Shown: positions 51,948 to 61,356, counted from the first letter of the stretch. The stretch is 64,000 nucleotides of DNA from Nioella sediminis (GCF_001879695.1 NZ_MNBL01000042.1:29570-93569), one strand, 5' to 3'. Translations and numbers: made by a program. Notes: generated from the sequence alone by a model not told the origin.

Positions 51948-52394
51948 TCAGGCGGCCTGATCGGCGGCCAATGCGGCGCGCGTGCGCAAGATGCCAAGCG
52001 CAGCCTCGGCGGCCTCTCGGCCCTTTTGCACGAAATGGGCCTTGTAGATGCCGATGTGGTGTTCGGTTTCCTGGAAGTGATGCGGGGTCAGCGACACGGA
52101 CAGAACCGGAACCCCGGCGTCCATCCCCGCGCGCATCAGCCCGTCGACCACGGCCTGCGCCACGAAATCGTGCCGGTAAATGCCGCCATCGACGACCAGC
52201 GCCGCGCACGCGACCGCGCCATAGCGGCCCGAGGCAGCAAGGTCACGCGCCAGAAGCGGCATCTCGAACGCGCCGGGCACGTCGAAGACATCCACCTGCT
52301 CGGCGGGGATAAGTTGGGTAAAGCCCAGAAGGGCCTGATCCACGATCTCGGAATGCCAGTTGGCCTTCACGAACGCATATCGGGTGTGTGTCAT
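51948..52394 (-). CDS. ribH: 6,7-dimethyl-8-ribityllumazine synthase, RibH2 type
   Basis: RibH makes the lumazine precursor of riboflavin. This 148-residue form resembles the RibH2 type described in Brucella and other alphaproteobacteria rather than the common RibH1. Matching segments are KANWHSEIVDQALLGF, FDVPGAFEMPLLARDLA, DGGIYRHDFVAQAVVDG and SVSLTPHHFQETEHH, with the catalytic His pair. It stands alone behind an FMN riboswitch and has a GAAAGGAG ribosome binding site 8 bases before the ATG, which can be masked by the upstream RNA. Confidence 0.93.
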   Translation of the reverse strand: MTHTRYAFVKANWHSEIVDQALLGFTQLIPAEQVDVFDVPGAFEMPLLARDLAASGRYGAVACAALVVDGGIYRHDFVAQAVVDGLMRAGMDAGVPVLSVSLTPHHFQETEHHIGIYKAHFVQKGREAAEAALGILRTRAALAADQAA

Positions 52395-52474
52395 CTGTAA
52401 TCTCCTTTCGATAACTGACACGTCACCCAAGGCGATCACGGGCAGGACCGCACCCGAAAGGCGCGCCCCCTGCT

Positions 52475-52620
52475 CGTTCTCTTTCATCCGGACTGTAACC
52501 GTCGGCCCCGGCCTCTCACCGGGTCTGCTGGACCCCCCGTGCGTCACGGGGGCGCTCGCGGGCTTACGGGGCATCGCCCGCATACCGCCGGTGGGGAATT
52601 TCACCCCGCCCTGAGAACGC
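52475..52620 (-). promoter_or_regulatory. FMN riboswitch (RFN element) controlling ribH
   Basis: On the - strand the conserved RFN blocks appear in order: TTCTCAGGGCGGGGTGAAA, TTCCCCACCGGCGGTA, AGCCCGCGAGCG, CAGCAGACCCGGTGAGA and GACGGTTACAGTCCGGATG, closing with GAAAGAGAACG. Downstream, CCTTTCG (52455-52461) can pair with CGAAAGG (52404-52410), which includes the ribH ribosome binding site. That suggests FMN-dependent blocking of translation. Confidence 0.96.
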
Positions 52621-52690
52621 CCCGGTTGTTGCAAATGCCGCCCGGCTGCGCAAGCTGCACAAACGACAGATCACGGCAGGAGAGCGCCCC

Positions 52691-53317
52691 ATGCATCCCA
52701 ATCCCGTCTACCGGCAGGAAAGCCGCGACCGGAACCTCGAATTTGCCCGCGAGCGGGGCTTCGGCGTGCTCTCGGTCAACGGCGATCCGGCGCCGATGGT
52801 GTCTCATGTTCCCTTTGCCTTGTCCGAGGATGGCGCGAGCGCCGACCTGCACCTTGTCCGCTCGAACCCCATTGCCCGCGCCGCAACTGGCGCCCTGCCC
52901 GCCGTGATCGCCGTGACCGGGCCCGATGGCTACATCTCGCCCGACTGGTATGGCGACCCGGCGCAGGTGCCCACCTGGAACTATGTCGCCGTCCACCTGC
53001 GCGGCACGCTGCACCCCCTGCCAGACGAGGCGCTGCAGGCTTCGCTGGAAACGCTCACCGAGATGTTTGAAACGCGCCTGCTACCAAAGAAACCCTGGAC
53101 ACTCGACAAGACGCCAGAGGATGTTCAGGAAAGGCTAATGCGCATGGTCCGGCCCTTCCGGTTCGAGGTGGCGGAGGTCGATGGCACCTGGAAACTGGCC
53201 CAGAACAAATCCTCCAAGGCCCGTCAATCAGCAGCCAGCCAGCTGAACGGCGCGCAGATCGGGCAGGAAACCGCCCTTTTGGCCGCGCTGATGATGGGGG
53301 TCGAGCACGGGGAATAG
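52691..53317 (+). CDS. PaiB-family FMN-binding protein
   Basis: A 208-residue protein of the PaiB / FMN-binding negative regulator family. It has HPNPVYRQESRDRNLEFARE at the start, MVSHVPFAL, AVTGPDGYISPDWYGDP and VPTWNYVAVHLRG, all family hallmarks with the split-barrel FMN fold. PaiB in Bacillus affects sporulation and protease genes; in proteobacteria the role is unclear. It lies divergent from the FMN riboswitch and ribH. Confidence 0.88.
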   Translation: MHPNPVYRQESRDRNLEFARERGFGVLSVNGDPAPMVSHVPFALSEDGASADLHLVRSNPIARAATGALPAVIAVTGPDGYISPDWYGDPAQVPTWNYVAVHLRGTLHPLPDEALQASLETLTEMFETRLLPKKPWTLDKTPEDVQERLMRMVRPFRFEVAEVDGTWKLAQNKSSKARQSAASQLNGAQIGQETALLAALMMGVEHGE

Positions 53318-53363
53318 ACAGGACGCCCCCGCGCCCCTACCTATTGGAACAGGAGGATTTCTT

Positions 53364-53645
53364 ATGCCCGTTGCCCTGCCCCCGCTTGCCGGGATCGCAC
53401 TGAAATACGGAACTGTCGCCATCGCAGGTTATGTGCTGGCGCGCGCCACGTCTCATGGACGTCTCGACCAGCCTTTGGAAGACATCATGGATGCCACGCC
53501 CGAAGGCGCCACGCTGCGCACAGCCGACGGGCAGACCAACGCCACTTTCCGCTGGCGGCGCATCTTCCGCCTGAATTCCACTGGGCGCGGGGTCGAGATT
53601 GACGCCACCGCCCTGACCCGACTGAAAGTGAAACGCCTGACATGA
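53364..53645 (+). CDS. small conserved-looking hypothetical protein
   Basis: A 93-residue protein with a hydrophobic N-terminal segment (LAGIALKYGTVAIAGYVLA, residues 8-26) that may anchor it in the membrane. A soluble part follows, rich in Thr, Arg and Asp. AGGAGGATTTCTT gives a strong ribosome binding site. It overlaps the GST gene by four bases (ATGA), so it is a real gene by context, but I do not recognise the family. Confidence 0.7.
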   Translation: MPVALPPLAGIALKYGTVAIAGYVLARATSHGRLDQPLEDIMDATPEGATLRTADGQTNATFRWRRIFRLNSTGRGVEIDATALTRLKVKRLT

Positions 53646-54247
53646 TGACGCTTCTTTCCGCGCCTGCCTCGCCCTTCGTTCGCAAGGTGCGCGTTCTGCT
53701 TCTGGAAACCGGCCAGGACGATATCGCCCTGCAAGAGGTGGCAACCACCCCCGTTGCCACCGCCGCCGAGGTTGCTGCCGCAAATCCCGTAGGCAAGATC
53801 CCTGCCCTGATCCGCGACGATGGCCCGACGCTTTATGACAGCCGGGTGATCACGCGGTTTCTCGATGCTCGCGCCAAAGCCGGCCTCTACCCCGAGCACC
53901 AGCTTTGGGACACGCTGACGCTGGAGGCGACCGCCGACGGGATCATGGAGGCCGCCGTTCTGATGGTCTACGAAGCCCGCGTTCGGCCCGAGGACATGCG
54001 TTATCAGCCCTGGCTCGATGCACAATGGGCAAAAATCACCCGCGCGCTCGATGCGCTCGATACCCGCTGGATGAGCCATCTGAACGGGCCGCTCGACATG
54101 GGCCAGATCGCCATCGGATGCGCGCTTGGCTATCTCGATTTTCGCCACCCGGACAAAGACTGGCGCAAGGGGCGCGATGTGCTGGCCGCGTGGGAGGCAC
54201 GCTTTGCAGAGCGTGAGTCGATGCGGGCGACCGTGCCCCACGCATGA
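53642..54247 (+). CDS. glutathione S-transferase family protein
   Basis: A 201-residue protein. The thioredoxin-like N-terminal domain starts LLSAPASPFVRKVRVLLLET and has NPVGKIPALIRDDG, the GSH-binding loop, and LYDSRVITRFLDAR. The alpha-helical C-terminal domain includes WMSHLNGPLDMGQIAIGCALGYLDFR. A Ser in the SPFV turn would be the activating residue. Part of a run of coupled genes (53364-54669): it overlaps both neighbours by four bases. Confidence 0.88.
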   Translation: MMTLLSAPASPFVRKVRVLLLETGQDDIALQEVATTPVATAAEVAAANPVGKIPALIRDDGPTLYDSRVITRFLDARAKAGLYPEHQLWDTLTLEATADGIMEAAVLMVYEARVRPEDMRYQPWLDAQWAKITRALDALDTRWMSHLNGPLDMGQIAIGCALGYLDFRHPDKDWRKGRDVLAAWEARFAERESMRATVPHA

Positions 54248-54669
54248 ACGTCTTTATCGCCACGACGCCGGAAGACCGTGCCGCCTGCTATGCCGTGCGC
54301 GAGGCCGTGTTCATGGGCGAACAGGGCGTCAGCGAGGCCGAGGAATGGGACGGTCTGGATGAGGCCTGTACGCATTTCCTTGCCGGTGACGCTGCAAACC
54401 CCGCCGGTTGCGCGCGGCTGCTGCCCAAGGGCGATGTGGCCAAGGTGCAGCGGGTTGCGGTGATGCCCTCCCACAGGGGCACCGGGCTGGGGCGGCAGAT
54501 CATGCTGGCCATTCTGGACCACGCGCGTGATGCCGGGTTTACGCTGGTCATCCTCGATTCCCAGACCCATGCGGTGCCCTTCTACGAAAGACTCGGCTTC
54601 ACCGCCCATGGGCCAGAGTTCGACGATGCGGGAATCCCCCACCGGTCCATGCGACTCAGCCTGATCTGA
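54244..54669 (+). CDS. GNAT-family N-acetyltransferase
   Basis: A 141-residue GNAT protein resembling the ElaA/YjcF group. FMGEQGVSEAEEWDGLDEAC near the start is typical of that group. VQRVAVMPSHRGTGLGRQIM is the acetyl-CoA loop, and SQTHAVPFYERLGFTAHG the end motif. The substrate is unknown. It is coupled to the GST gene by a four-base overlap. Confidence 0.88.
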   Translation: MNVFIATTPEDRAACYAVREAVFMGEQGVSEAEEWDGLDEACTHFLAGDAANPAGCARLLPKGDVAKVQRVAVMPSHRGTGLGRQIMLAILDHARDAGFTLVILDSQTHAVPFYERLGFTAHGPEFDDAGIPHRSMRLSLI

Positions 54670-54883
54670 TCCACACACCAGACGGGTTTTTCGGCCCTGA
54701 ACCCGCCCATCCCCTTGCTCTTGATGCAGATATGCGACAATTCGGGCGCTATGCGCGCGTTTGTCCGCTGGACGCCGCGCCCCTTGCGCTTGTAGAAGGC
54801 GCGACAATGGCTGCGCTACGCCCGTGGCCTCGCTAGGATTTTTGGCCCGGGGACATGGGCCGCTGATGAGGGAGACGCTTTCG

Positions 54884-55465
54884 GTGTCACACGCAGAAGA
54901 TCATCCCAGCACCCGCCGCGACTTTCTGTACTACGCCACTGGTGGCGTGGGTGCAGTAGCGACCGGTGCTGCCGTCTGGCCGCTGATCAACCAGATGAAC
55001 CCGTCCGCAGACGTTCAGGCCGCTTCGACCAAGCGCGTCGACGTGGCGGACCTTGCCCCCGGCACGCAGTTGACCGTGCTGTTCCTCGGCAAGCCGATCT
55101 TCATCCGTCGCCGCACGGAAGAGGAAATCGCACAGGGCCGCGCGGACGACGGTGCCGCCAATATCGTTGACGGCAATGCCCGCAACCCGAATATCGGCGA
55201 CAATGCCTCTGCTGCCGATGAAAACCGGACGCTCGCTGACTTCTCTGGCGAAAACACCGGTGAATGGCTGGTCATGTGGGGCGTCTGTACCCACCTTGGC
55301 TGTGTCCCGCTTGGCGACGGTGCCGGTGACTTTGGCGGCTGGTTCTGCCCCTGCCACGGCTCGCACTACGACACCGCCGGCCGTATCCGCCGCGGACCCG
55401 CACCGGAGAACCTCTGGGTTCCCAATGCGGCGTTCGTCGACGAAACCACCATCCTTCTGGGTTAA
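54884..55465 (+). CDS. petA: ubiquinol-cytochrome c reductase iron-sulfur subunit (Rieske)
   Basis: A 193-residue subunit of the cytochrome bc1 complex. A Tat-type N terminus with [11 protein letters not shown] is followed by the single membrane anchor. The Rieske 2Fe-2S ligands are in CTHLGC and CPCHGSHYD. The GTG start at 54884 gives VSHAEDHP, which matches the known Rhodobacter PetA start (SNAEDHAGTRRDF) and has GGAGA 8 bases upstream; the ATG at 54866 is less likely. First gene of petABC. Confidence 0.96.
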   Translation: MSHAEDHPSTRRDFLYYATGGVGAVATGAAVWPLINQMNPSADVQAASTKRVDVADLAPGTQLTVLFLGKPIFIRRRTEEEIAQGRADDGAANIVDGNARNPNIGDNASAADENRTLADFSGENTGEWLVMWGVCTHLGCVPLGDGAGDFGGWFCPCHGSHYDTAGRIRRGPAPENLWVPNAAFVDETTILLG

Positions 55466-55476
55466 GGGAGCGAGAC

Positions 55477-56820
55477 ATGTCCGGCATTCCCCACGACCAT
55501 TACGAGCCGAAATCCAACGGTGCAAAGTGGCTTCACCGCCGCCTGCCCGTGGTTGGCCTGATCTATGACACCCTGATGATCCCCACCCCCAAGAACCTCA
55601 ACTGGATGTGGATCTGGGGCATCGTGCTGGCTTTCTGCCTTGTCATGCAGATCGTCACCGGCATCATCCTGGTGATGCACTACACCCCGCATGTCGACCT
55701 GGCCTTCGCCTCGGTCGAGCATATCATGCGCAACGTGAACGGTGGCTGGGCCATCCGTTACATCCACATGAACGGCGCCTCGCTGTTCTTCATCGCCGTC
55801 TACCTGCACATCTTCCGCGGTCTCTACTACGGGTCGTACAAGGCGCCCCGCGAAGTGACCTGGATCATCGGCATGCTGATCTACCTGATGATGATGGGCA
55901 CCGCCTTCATGGGCTACGTTCTGCCCTGGGGTCAGATGTCGTTCTGGGGGGCCACGGTGATCACCGGTCTCTTCGGCGCGATCCCCTTCATCGGCGATGC
56001 GATCCAGACCTGGCTGCTTGGCGGACCCGCCGTGGACAACGCCACGCTGAACCGCTTCCTGTCGCTGCACTACCTGCTGCCCTTCGTGATCGCGGGCCTC
56101 GTGGTCGTGCATATCTGGGCCTTCCACCACACCGGCAACAACAACCCCACGGGTGTTGAAGTGCGCCGCACCTCGCGCAAGGAAGCAGACGCCGACACGC
56201 TGCCCTTCTGGCCCTATTTCGTGATCAAGGACGTCTTCGCCTTGGCGGTTGTCCTGGTTGGCTTCTTCGCGGTTGTCGGCTTCATGCCGAACTTCCTCGG
56301 CCACCCGGATAACTATATCGAAGCCAACGCCCTCGCGACGCCCGCGCATATCGTTCCGGAATGGTACTTCCTGCCCTTCTACGCGATCCTGCGCGCCTTC
56401 GACTCCGAGGTTTGGGTCGTGATCGCGGCCAACTGGCTGACCGGTGGTATCGTCGACGCCAAGTTCTTCGGTGTGATCGCCATGTTCGGCGCCATCGCCG
56501 TGATGGCCATCGTGCCCTGGCTCGACACCTCTTCGGTGCGCTCTGGCCGCTACCGCCCGATGTTTAAGTGGTGGTTCGCCCTGCTGGTCGTCGACTTCAT
56601 GGTGCTGATGTGGGTGGGTGCCCGTCCGGCGGAAGGGATCTATCCCTACATCGCCCTGATCGGGTCGGCCTACTGGTTCGCCTACTTCCTGGTGATCCTG
56701 CCGCTGCTTGGCATCTTCGAGAAGCCGCTGCCGCAGCCCGCGACCATCGAGGAAGACTTCAAAGAGCACTACGGCAAGTCCGGGTCCGACGGCGATAAAG
56801 CCGCGACCCCGGCCGAGTAA
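55477..56820 (+). CDS. petB: cytochrome b of the bc1 complex
   Basis: A 447-residue membrane protein with eight helices, carrying the two b hemes and both quinone sites. Visible are [19 protein letters not shown] and the second helix of His ligands ([20 protein letters not shown]). The Qo-site loop is [13 protein letters not shown] (PEWY motif). The length and ending match alphaproteobacterial PetB. It lies 11 bases after petA and 19 before petC. Confidence 0.98.
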   Translation: MSGIPHDHYEPKSNGAKWLHRRLPVVGLIYDTLMIPTPKNLNWMWIWGIVLAFCLVMQIVTGIILVMHYTPHVDLAFASVEHIMRNVNGGWAIRYIHMNGASLFFIAVYLHIFRGLYYGSYKAPREVTWIIGMLIYLMMMGTAFMGYVLPWGQMSFWGATVITGLFGAIPFIGDAIQTWLLGGPAVDNATLNRFLSLHYLLPFVIAGLVVVHIWAFHHTGNNNPTGVEVRRTSRKEADADTLPFWPYFVIKDVFALAVVLVGFFAVVGFMPNFLGHPDNYIEANALATPAHIVPEWYFLPFYAILRAFDSEVWVVIAANWLTGGIVDAKFFGVIAMFGAIAVMAIVPWLDTSSVRSGRYRPMFKWWFALLVVDFMVLMWVGARPAEGIYPYIALIGSAYWFAYFLVILPLLGIFEKPLPQPATIEEDFKEHYGKSGSDGDKAATPAE

Positions 56821-56839
56821 AAGAAAAGGACTGAATAGC

Positions 56840-57637
56840 ATGTTCAGGAAACTTGCACTCACCGCGCTGACCGCCGTTGCTCTGGCTGGCTCCCCGGCGC
56901 TGGCCGCTGGCGAAGGCGGCCACGTGGAGAACATCCGCTTCTCCTTCGATGGTCCCTTCGGCACCTTCGACCAGAACCAGCTGCAACGCGGCCTTCAGGT
57001 CTACACCGAAGTCTGCGCGGCCTGCCACGGTCTGCGTTACGTCCCGATCCGGACCCTGTCCGATGAAGACGGCCCCGGCATCCCGCCGGATCAGGTGCGC
57101 GCCTATATCGAACAGAACTTCATCGAGGTCTGGGACGAAGACCTGCGCGACTATCGTGCCGCGACCCCGGAAGACAACTTCCCGGAAAACACCGCCGCCG
57201 GCGCACCTGACCTCAGCATGATGGCCAAGGCGCGTCTCGGCTTCCACGGCCCCTGGGGCACCGGTCTGAACTCGCTGGTCAACGGCATTGGCGGCCCGGA
57301 ATACATTGCGGCGCTGCTGTCGGGCTATAATGGCCATGACGAGGAAATGGCTGGCACGTTCCTTTACGGGAACGACGTGTTCCCGGGTGGTCTGATCTCG
57401 ATGGCACCGCCACTTTGGGAAGACGGCGTCGAATATAACGACGGCACGACCGCCTCGATCGAACAACAGGCCGAAGATGTGGCCGCCTTCCTGATGTGGG
57501 CCGCCGAGCCGCAGATGATGGCGCGCAAGCGGATGGGTTTCACCGCCGTTATCCTGCTGATCCTGCTTTCGACGCTGCTCTACCTCACCAACAAGCGTCT
57601 GTGGGCGCCGGTGAAGCGGGCCGCGAAGGAAAGCTGA
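56840..57637 (+). CDS. petC: cytochrome c1 of the bc1 complex
   Basis: A 265-residue protein. The signal peptide (residues 1-22, ending ALAA) is followed by the heme-binding CAACH near residue 55. The axial Met is probably in LISMAPPLW near residue 190. A C-terminal membrane anchor ([16 protein letters not shown]) holds it in the membrane. Last gene of the petABC operon, followed by a terminator. Confidence 0.97.
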   Translation: MFRKLALTALTAVALAGSPALAAGEGGHVENIRFSFDGPFGTFDQNQLQRGLQVYTEVCAACHGLRYVPIRTLSDEDGPGIPPDQVRAYIEQNFIEVWDEDLRDYRAATPEDNFPENTAAGAPDLSMMAKARLGFHGPWGTGLNSLVNGIGGPEYIAALLSGYNGHDEEMAGTFLYGNDVFPGGLISMAPPLWEDGVEYNDGTTASIEQQAEDVAAFLMWAAEPQMMARKRMGFTAVILLILLSTLLYLTNKRLWAPVKRAAKES

Positions 57638-57660
57638 TCCCGGCTTGAAGACAAGGAAAG

Positions 57661-57683
57661 CGCGCCCTCCGGGGCGCGTTTTT
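57661..57683. terminator. rho-independent terminator between petC and thiQ
   Basis: Stem CGCGCCC (57661-57667) pairs with GGGCGCG (57672-57678), followed by TTTTT. It lies between the convergent petABC and thiBPQ operons and ends the petABC transcript. Confidence 0.8.
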
Positions 57684-57685
57684 CG

Positions 57686-58375
57686 TTAGAGCCAGGGGGC
57701 AAGCAGCTCGGGCGGGTCAGCCAGCATGGGCTGCAATGGGCCGTTCAGGATGATGCGCCCCTCCTCCAGAAGGCACAGATCGGTGCACAGCCGCTCCGCA
57801 TCGCGCAGATCGTGGCTGACCATGACCAGCGTTAGCCCTTCCGCGTCACAAAGATCGCCCACCAGCGACAGCATCTCTCGCCTCAGCCCCGGATCGAGCG
57901 CCGCGAAAGGCTCGTCCAGCAATGCCAGCGGTTTGCGGCGCAGCAACATCCGCGCCAGCGCCACGCGCGACCGCTGCCCGCCTGACAGGTCGCCGGGCTT
58001 GCGCGCGCCCATATCGCCAAGCCCCACCTGATCCAGCGCGCGTGCCACATCGGCGCGCTGCACCTCGGTCAGCTTCAGGCTCGGGTTGACCCCAAGCGCC
58101 ACATTGTCGAAAGCGGTCAGGTGGGGGAACAGGTTGCCCTCCTGGAACAGGATCGACAGGGGTCGGTCCTGCACCGGCCAATCCGTCACGTCCTGCCCGT
58201 CAAGAATGACACGCCCCGTATCGGGTCGCAGAAATCCCGCTATGGTGCTTAACAGCGTCGTCTTTCCGCCGCCCGACGGCCCCAGTACAGCCAGCCGGGC
58301 GCCCTTGGGAACCGACAGATCGGCGCTGAGGGTGAAGCCCTCGAACCCGAGCTCAACATCGTCAAGTCGCAGCAT
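57686..58375 (-). CDS. thiQ: thiamine ABC transporter ATP-binding protein
   Basis: A 229-residue ATPase with Walker A GPSGGGKTT, Q-loop SILFQEGNLFPH, signature LSGGQRSRVALARML, Walker B LALLDEPFAALD and switch His in VMVSHDLRDAERL. The short length and FQEGNLFPHLTAFDN match ThiQ. Its start overlaps the end of thiP by 14 bases. Last gene of the thiBPQ operon under a TPP riboswitch. Confidence 0.92.
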   Translation of the reverse strand: MLRLDDVELGFEGFTLSADLSVPKGARLAVLGPSGGGKTTLLSTIAGFLRPDTGRVILDGQDVTDWPVQDRPLSILFQEGNLFPHLTAFDNVALGVNPSLKLTEVQRADVARALDQVGLGDMGARKPGDLSGGQRSRVALARMLLRRKPLALLDEPFAALDPGLRREMLSLVGDLCDAEGLTLVMVSHDLRDAERLCTDLCLLEEGRIILNGPLQPMLADPPELLAPWL

Positions 58376-59927
58376 TCGCCCGCCCCCCACGGTCAAAGAT
58401 CCAGAACAGCAGCAGGCTCAGCACCAGAAGAACCAGCGCCGCCGCTTCGGCATCATCAGTGCGATAGGCCCCCATCAGGCGGAACATCTCCAAGGGCAGC
58501 GTGCCCGCCTGAGGGGCGGCAAACAGCGTGATCACCCCAAGATCGCCCATCGACATCGCCGCCGCCAATCCCGCCCCGAAGCCGAGCGGACGGCGAATAC
58601 GCGGCAACAGCACATGGCGCAGCCGCTGCCCACCTGACAGGCCAAGAGAGTCCGCGAGCGGACCATACCCCGCCTCGGCCGCCTCGATGGCGGGCACCAA
58701 GGCGCGCAACAGGAACGGCAGCGCCGCCAGCGCGTTGACCAGCCCGGTGACCGGCAGGGCGGAACTGGCCGGGTTCACATAGGGCCGAAGGATCAGGAAC
58801 AACCCCGTGCCGATCACAAGCGGCGACACGGCGATGGACAGGGCGCCGATGGTTTCCAACAAACCCCGCGCCCGTCCCCGCGCGATCAGCAACGCCATGG
58901 GCAGGGCCAGCGCAACGGCCAGCGCAGCCGTGGCCAGAGACAGTAGGACCGAACGCTCCGCTGCGACCCAGACCGATCCGGGCAGGGTCAGAATACCGCC
59001 CACTCCGCGCAGCAACACCGCCAGAAGCGGCATCAGCAGGAACACCGCGGCCAACGTGATGGCCAGCCAGTCACCCGCCCGCTGCAGGGTGGTCTGCCGG
59101 TCAAACCGTTCCATCGGTCGATCCAGCCCTGTGCCCATGGCCGCAGGCACCGCCACGCGCAGCACCAGAAGCCCCGCCACAACGCAGATCCCCACCTGCA
59201 CCAGCCCCAGCATCGCCGCTCGGCCAAGGTCGAACTCGTACCGGAAGGCCTGATAGATGGCGAGTTCGACCGTCGTGGCGCGCGGTCCTCCGCCAAGGAT
59301 CAGGGCCACCGCGAAAGAGGTGGTGCAGATCAGGAAGATCACCAGAAAGGCCCCAGGCGCGACCTGCCGCAGCATCGGCCTTTCCATGTGGCGGGCGATG
59401 TCGCGAGGGGTGAAACCAAGCGTCGCAGCCAACCGGAACCGTTCCGCCGGAATGGCCAGCCAGCCTTGCAGGAACAGACGCACCGCAAGCGGCAGGTTGA
59501 AGAAGACATGGGCCAGCACGACGCCGTGCAACCCGTAGATTTCAAGGCCGGAAAGACCAAGAGCCGCCAGCCCCTCGTTCAGCACGCCGCGCCTGCCGAA
59601 GATGGTGATCAACCCAAGAACGGCCACGATCACCGGAAGGATGAAGGGCGCGCCCATAAGCGCGATCAGCGCCGCCCGGCCCGGAAAGCTGCGCCTTGCA
59701 AGGGCGCGAGCGACAGGGATCGCCAGAACGATGCTGAAGGCAGCCGACAGGAAGGCCTGCCAGATCGTGAAGCGGATGGCGGCGATGTCGGCAGGGCCAA
59801 GGCCCGTGAGGGACTCGGCCCGCCACAGGACCGCCGCAAGCGGTCCCAGCACGGCCAGAAGGACAAGCGCGGCAATCGCCGCGCCCGCCCTCTGCACCGC
59901 GCTTATTGGCTGAGCGCGGCTTGCCAT
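58362..59927 (-). CDS. thiP: thiamine ABC transporter permease
   Basis: A 521-residue permease with about twelve helices in two halves, each with an EAA-type loop (FRLAATLGFTPRDIARHMERP and the related GPLADSLGLSGGQRLRHVLLP). The double-length layout and gene order thiB-thiP-thiQ fit ThiP, which moves thiamine or TPP across the inner membrane. The start overlaps the thiB stop region by 25 bases. Confidence 0.92.
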   Translation of the reverse strand: MASRAQPISAVQRAGAAIAALVLLAVLGPLAAVLWRAESLTGLGPADIAAIRFTIWQAFLSAAFSIVLAIPVARALARRSFPGRAALIALMGAPFILPVIVAVLGLITIFGRRGVLNEGLAALGLSGLEIYGLHGVVLAHVFFNLPLAVRLFLQGWLAIPAERFRLAATLGFTPRDIARHMERPMLRQVAPGAFLVIFLICTTSFAVALILGGGPRATTVELAIYQAFRYEFDLGRAAMLGLVQVGICVVAGLLVLRVAVPAAMGTGLDRPMERFDRQTTLQRAGDWLAITLAAVFLLMPLLAVLLRGVGGILTLPGSVWVAAERSVLLSLATAALAVALALPMALLIARGRARGLLETIGALSIAVSPLVIGTGLFLILRPYVNPASSALPVTGLVNALAALPFLLRALVPAIEAAEAGYGPLADSLGLSGGQRLRHVLLPRIRRPLGFGAGLAAAMSMGDLGVITLFAAPQAGTLPLEMFRLMGAYRTDDAEAAALVLLVLSLLLFWIFDRGGRANAAT

Positions 59928-60889
59928 TCATCCAGTGCCTGAACCCGCACCGCCTGCGCGTCCTCGGGGCTGAGCAGCAGGGGCGTTTCGGGCATGATCA
60001 GCGTCTCGAAACCGGCTGGCAGATTCTCGGCCGGCAAGGCCGCCGGATACATCCAGTTTGTTGTCGGGATGACTTCCTGGAAGGCCGGGGTCAGCATGAA
60101 CTCCATGAACTGTCGGGCAAGCTCCATCTCGTTGGAAATGTTGACGATTCCGGCGACCTCCACCTGCATGTAATGGCCTTCCTCGAAGGCCGCGACGGTG
60201 TGGCTGTCATCTTCTTCCGCGATCAGGTGATAGGCGGGCGAGGTGGTGTAGGAAAGGACCATATCCGCCTCACCTTCAAGGTATAGCCCATAGGCCTCGG
60301 ACCAGCCCGGCGTGACGGTGACGATGTTATCGGCCAGCCCCTCCCAGATGCTGGCGGCCTCATCGCCATAGGCGGACTGTACCCACATCAGGAGGCCAAG
60401 GCCGGGGGTGGAGGAGCGGGGATCCTGGATCACGATGCGCAGATCGCCATCGGCCAGGTCGCGGAAATTCGACGGGGGATTTTCAAGATCGGTGCCGTGG
60501 ACAAATGCGAAGTACCCCCAGTCATAGGGGAGGAACTGCGGATCGTCCCAAGATATGGGCATGGTGAGGGTTTCGGCGGCGATGCCATGCGGGGCGATCA
60601 GATCCATTGCACGGGCCGAGGCGATGAGGTTCGTATCGAGGCCGAGCACCACGTCGGCGCCGGTCTGGGCGCCTTCGAGGAACAGCCGCGCCAGAAGCGC
60701 CGCACCGTCTCCTGCACCGACGAATTGCAGATCGCAGGCGCAGGTTTCCTCGAATGCGGCCTCGATCTGCGGGCCGGGGCCCCAGTCAGAGACAAAGCTG
60801 TCGTAAGTATAGACGATCAATACGGAATCTTGCGCCATTGCCGTGCTGGCAAGAAGGGCAAATCCCGAGGCGATGATGGGGGTTTTCAT
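59903..60889 (-). CDS. thiB: thiamine-binding periplasmic protein
   Basis: A 328-residue binding protein with a signal peptide ending STAMA. VLIVYTYDSFVSDWGPGP at the start, followed by FEETCACDLQFVGAGDGAALL, is typical of ThiB. PYDWGYFAFVHGTD and LSYTTSPAYH are further family segments. The ATG at 60889 is preferred over a Met five codons upstream; GGAGAAAGTGG lies just before it. First gene of the operon. Confidence 0.94.
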   Translation of the reverse strand: MKTPIIASGFALLASTAMAQDSVLIVYTYDSFVSDWGPGPQIEAAFEETCACDLQFVGAGDGAALLARLFLEGAQTGADVVLGLDTNLIASARAMDLIAPHGIAAETLTMPISWDDPQFLPYDWGYFAFVHGTDLENPPSNFRDLADGDLRIVIQDPRSSTPGLGLLMWVQSAYGDEAASIWEGLADNIVTVTPGWSEAYGLYLEGEADMVLSYTTSPAYHLIAEEDDSHTVAAFEEGHYMQVEVAGIVNISNEMELARQFMEFMLTPAFQEVIPTTNWMYPAALPAENLPAGFETLIMPETPLLLSPEDAQAVRVQALDEWQAALSQ

Positions 60890-60949
60890 ATCCACTTTCT
60901 CCATTTCGCGACGGGCGGTGGAGAAGTGGCGGGGTCTGTCCGCGTAACC

Positions 60950-61028
60950 TTCCCTCCGCCGGTCCTAACCGGTTCAGGTTCAACGGGTTCGCGTGATGCA
61001 TCTCAGGCCCTTTGGGCCACCCCGAGGT
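60950..61028 (-). promoter_or_regulatory. TPP riboswitch (THI element) controlling thiBPQ
   Basis: On the - strand: CGGGGTGGCC, then GGGCCTGAGATGCATCA, ACCCGTTGAACCTGAACCGG and TTAGGACCGGCGGAGGGA. These are the conserved THI-box blocks in order. Further down, CCACTTCTCC (60920-60929) can pair, with one bulged base, with GGAGAAAGTGG (60892-60902), the thiB ribosome binding site, suggesting translational control. Confidence 0.96.
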
Positions 61029-61089
61029 AGGATTGGAGGTAGCGCAGAGCCCGCGCCGGGGCAAGGGTCAGCTGCAAATTTACCTCGTC

Positions 61090-61141
61090 GCCATGCGTGC
61101 ACCCCCCGTACACCCCCTGTACACCCCCCGTGCAGACGGAA
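61090..61141. repeat. 52-bp dispersed repeat, copy 2 (C-rich tandem units)
   Basis: Matches 17146-17197 at 49 of 52 positions with no gaps. Here it lies upstream of the TPP riboswitch, followed directly by the other dispersed repeat. Confidence 0.85.
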
Positions 61142-61165
61142 TCCGGTTTCGCCGCGCATCGCGCG

Positions 61166-61326
61166 TCGACCCATGAGCGGCCCTCCTCAACCCCCGGCTG
61201 ACGCCGGAGGCCTCGTCATGCCGCGTTGCCACGAGGTCTTGGAGGGGGAGTTTTGCCGGATCTGCCGGTTGGGCCTGTGGTGAGGGCGGGACGCCTCCGG
61301 CGGAGGTATTTTTGCCAAGATGAAAG
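61166..61326. repeat. dispersed intergenic repeat, copy 2
   Basis: Shares with 5588-5754 the block GAGCGGCCCTCCTCAACCCC, a CCGGC...GCCGG hairpin, GGCCTCGTC and CGCGTTGCCACG. It ends CGCCTCCGGCGGAGGTATTT and CCAAGATGAAAGG. The end part recurs in reverse at 8392-8415. Between the divergent thiB leader and the end of the GNAT gene, no gene is seen. Confidence 0.7.
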
Positions 61327-61356
61327 GACGGCGTTTCGCGGCTGTCCTGGCGGGGA

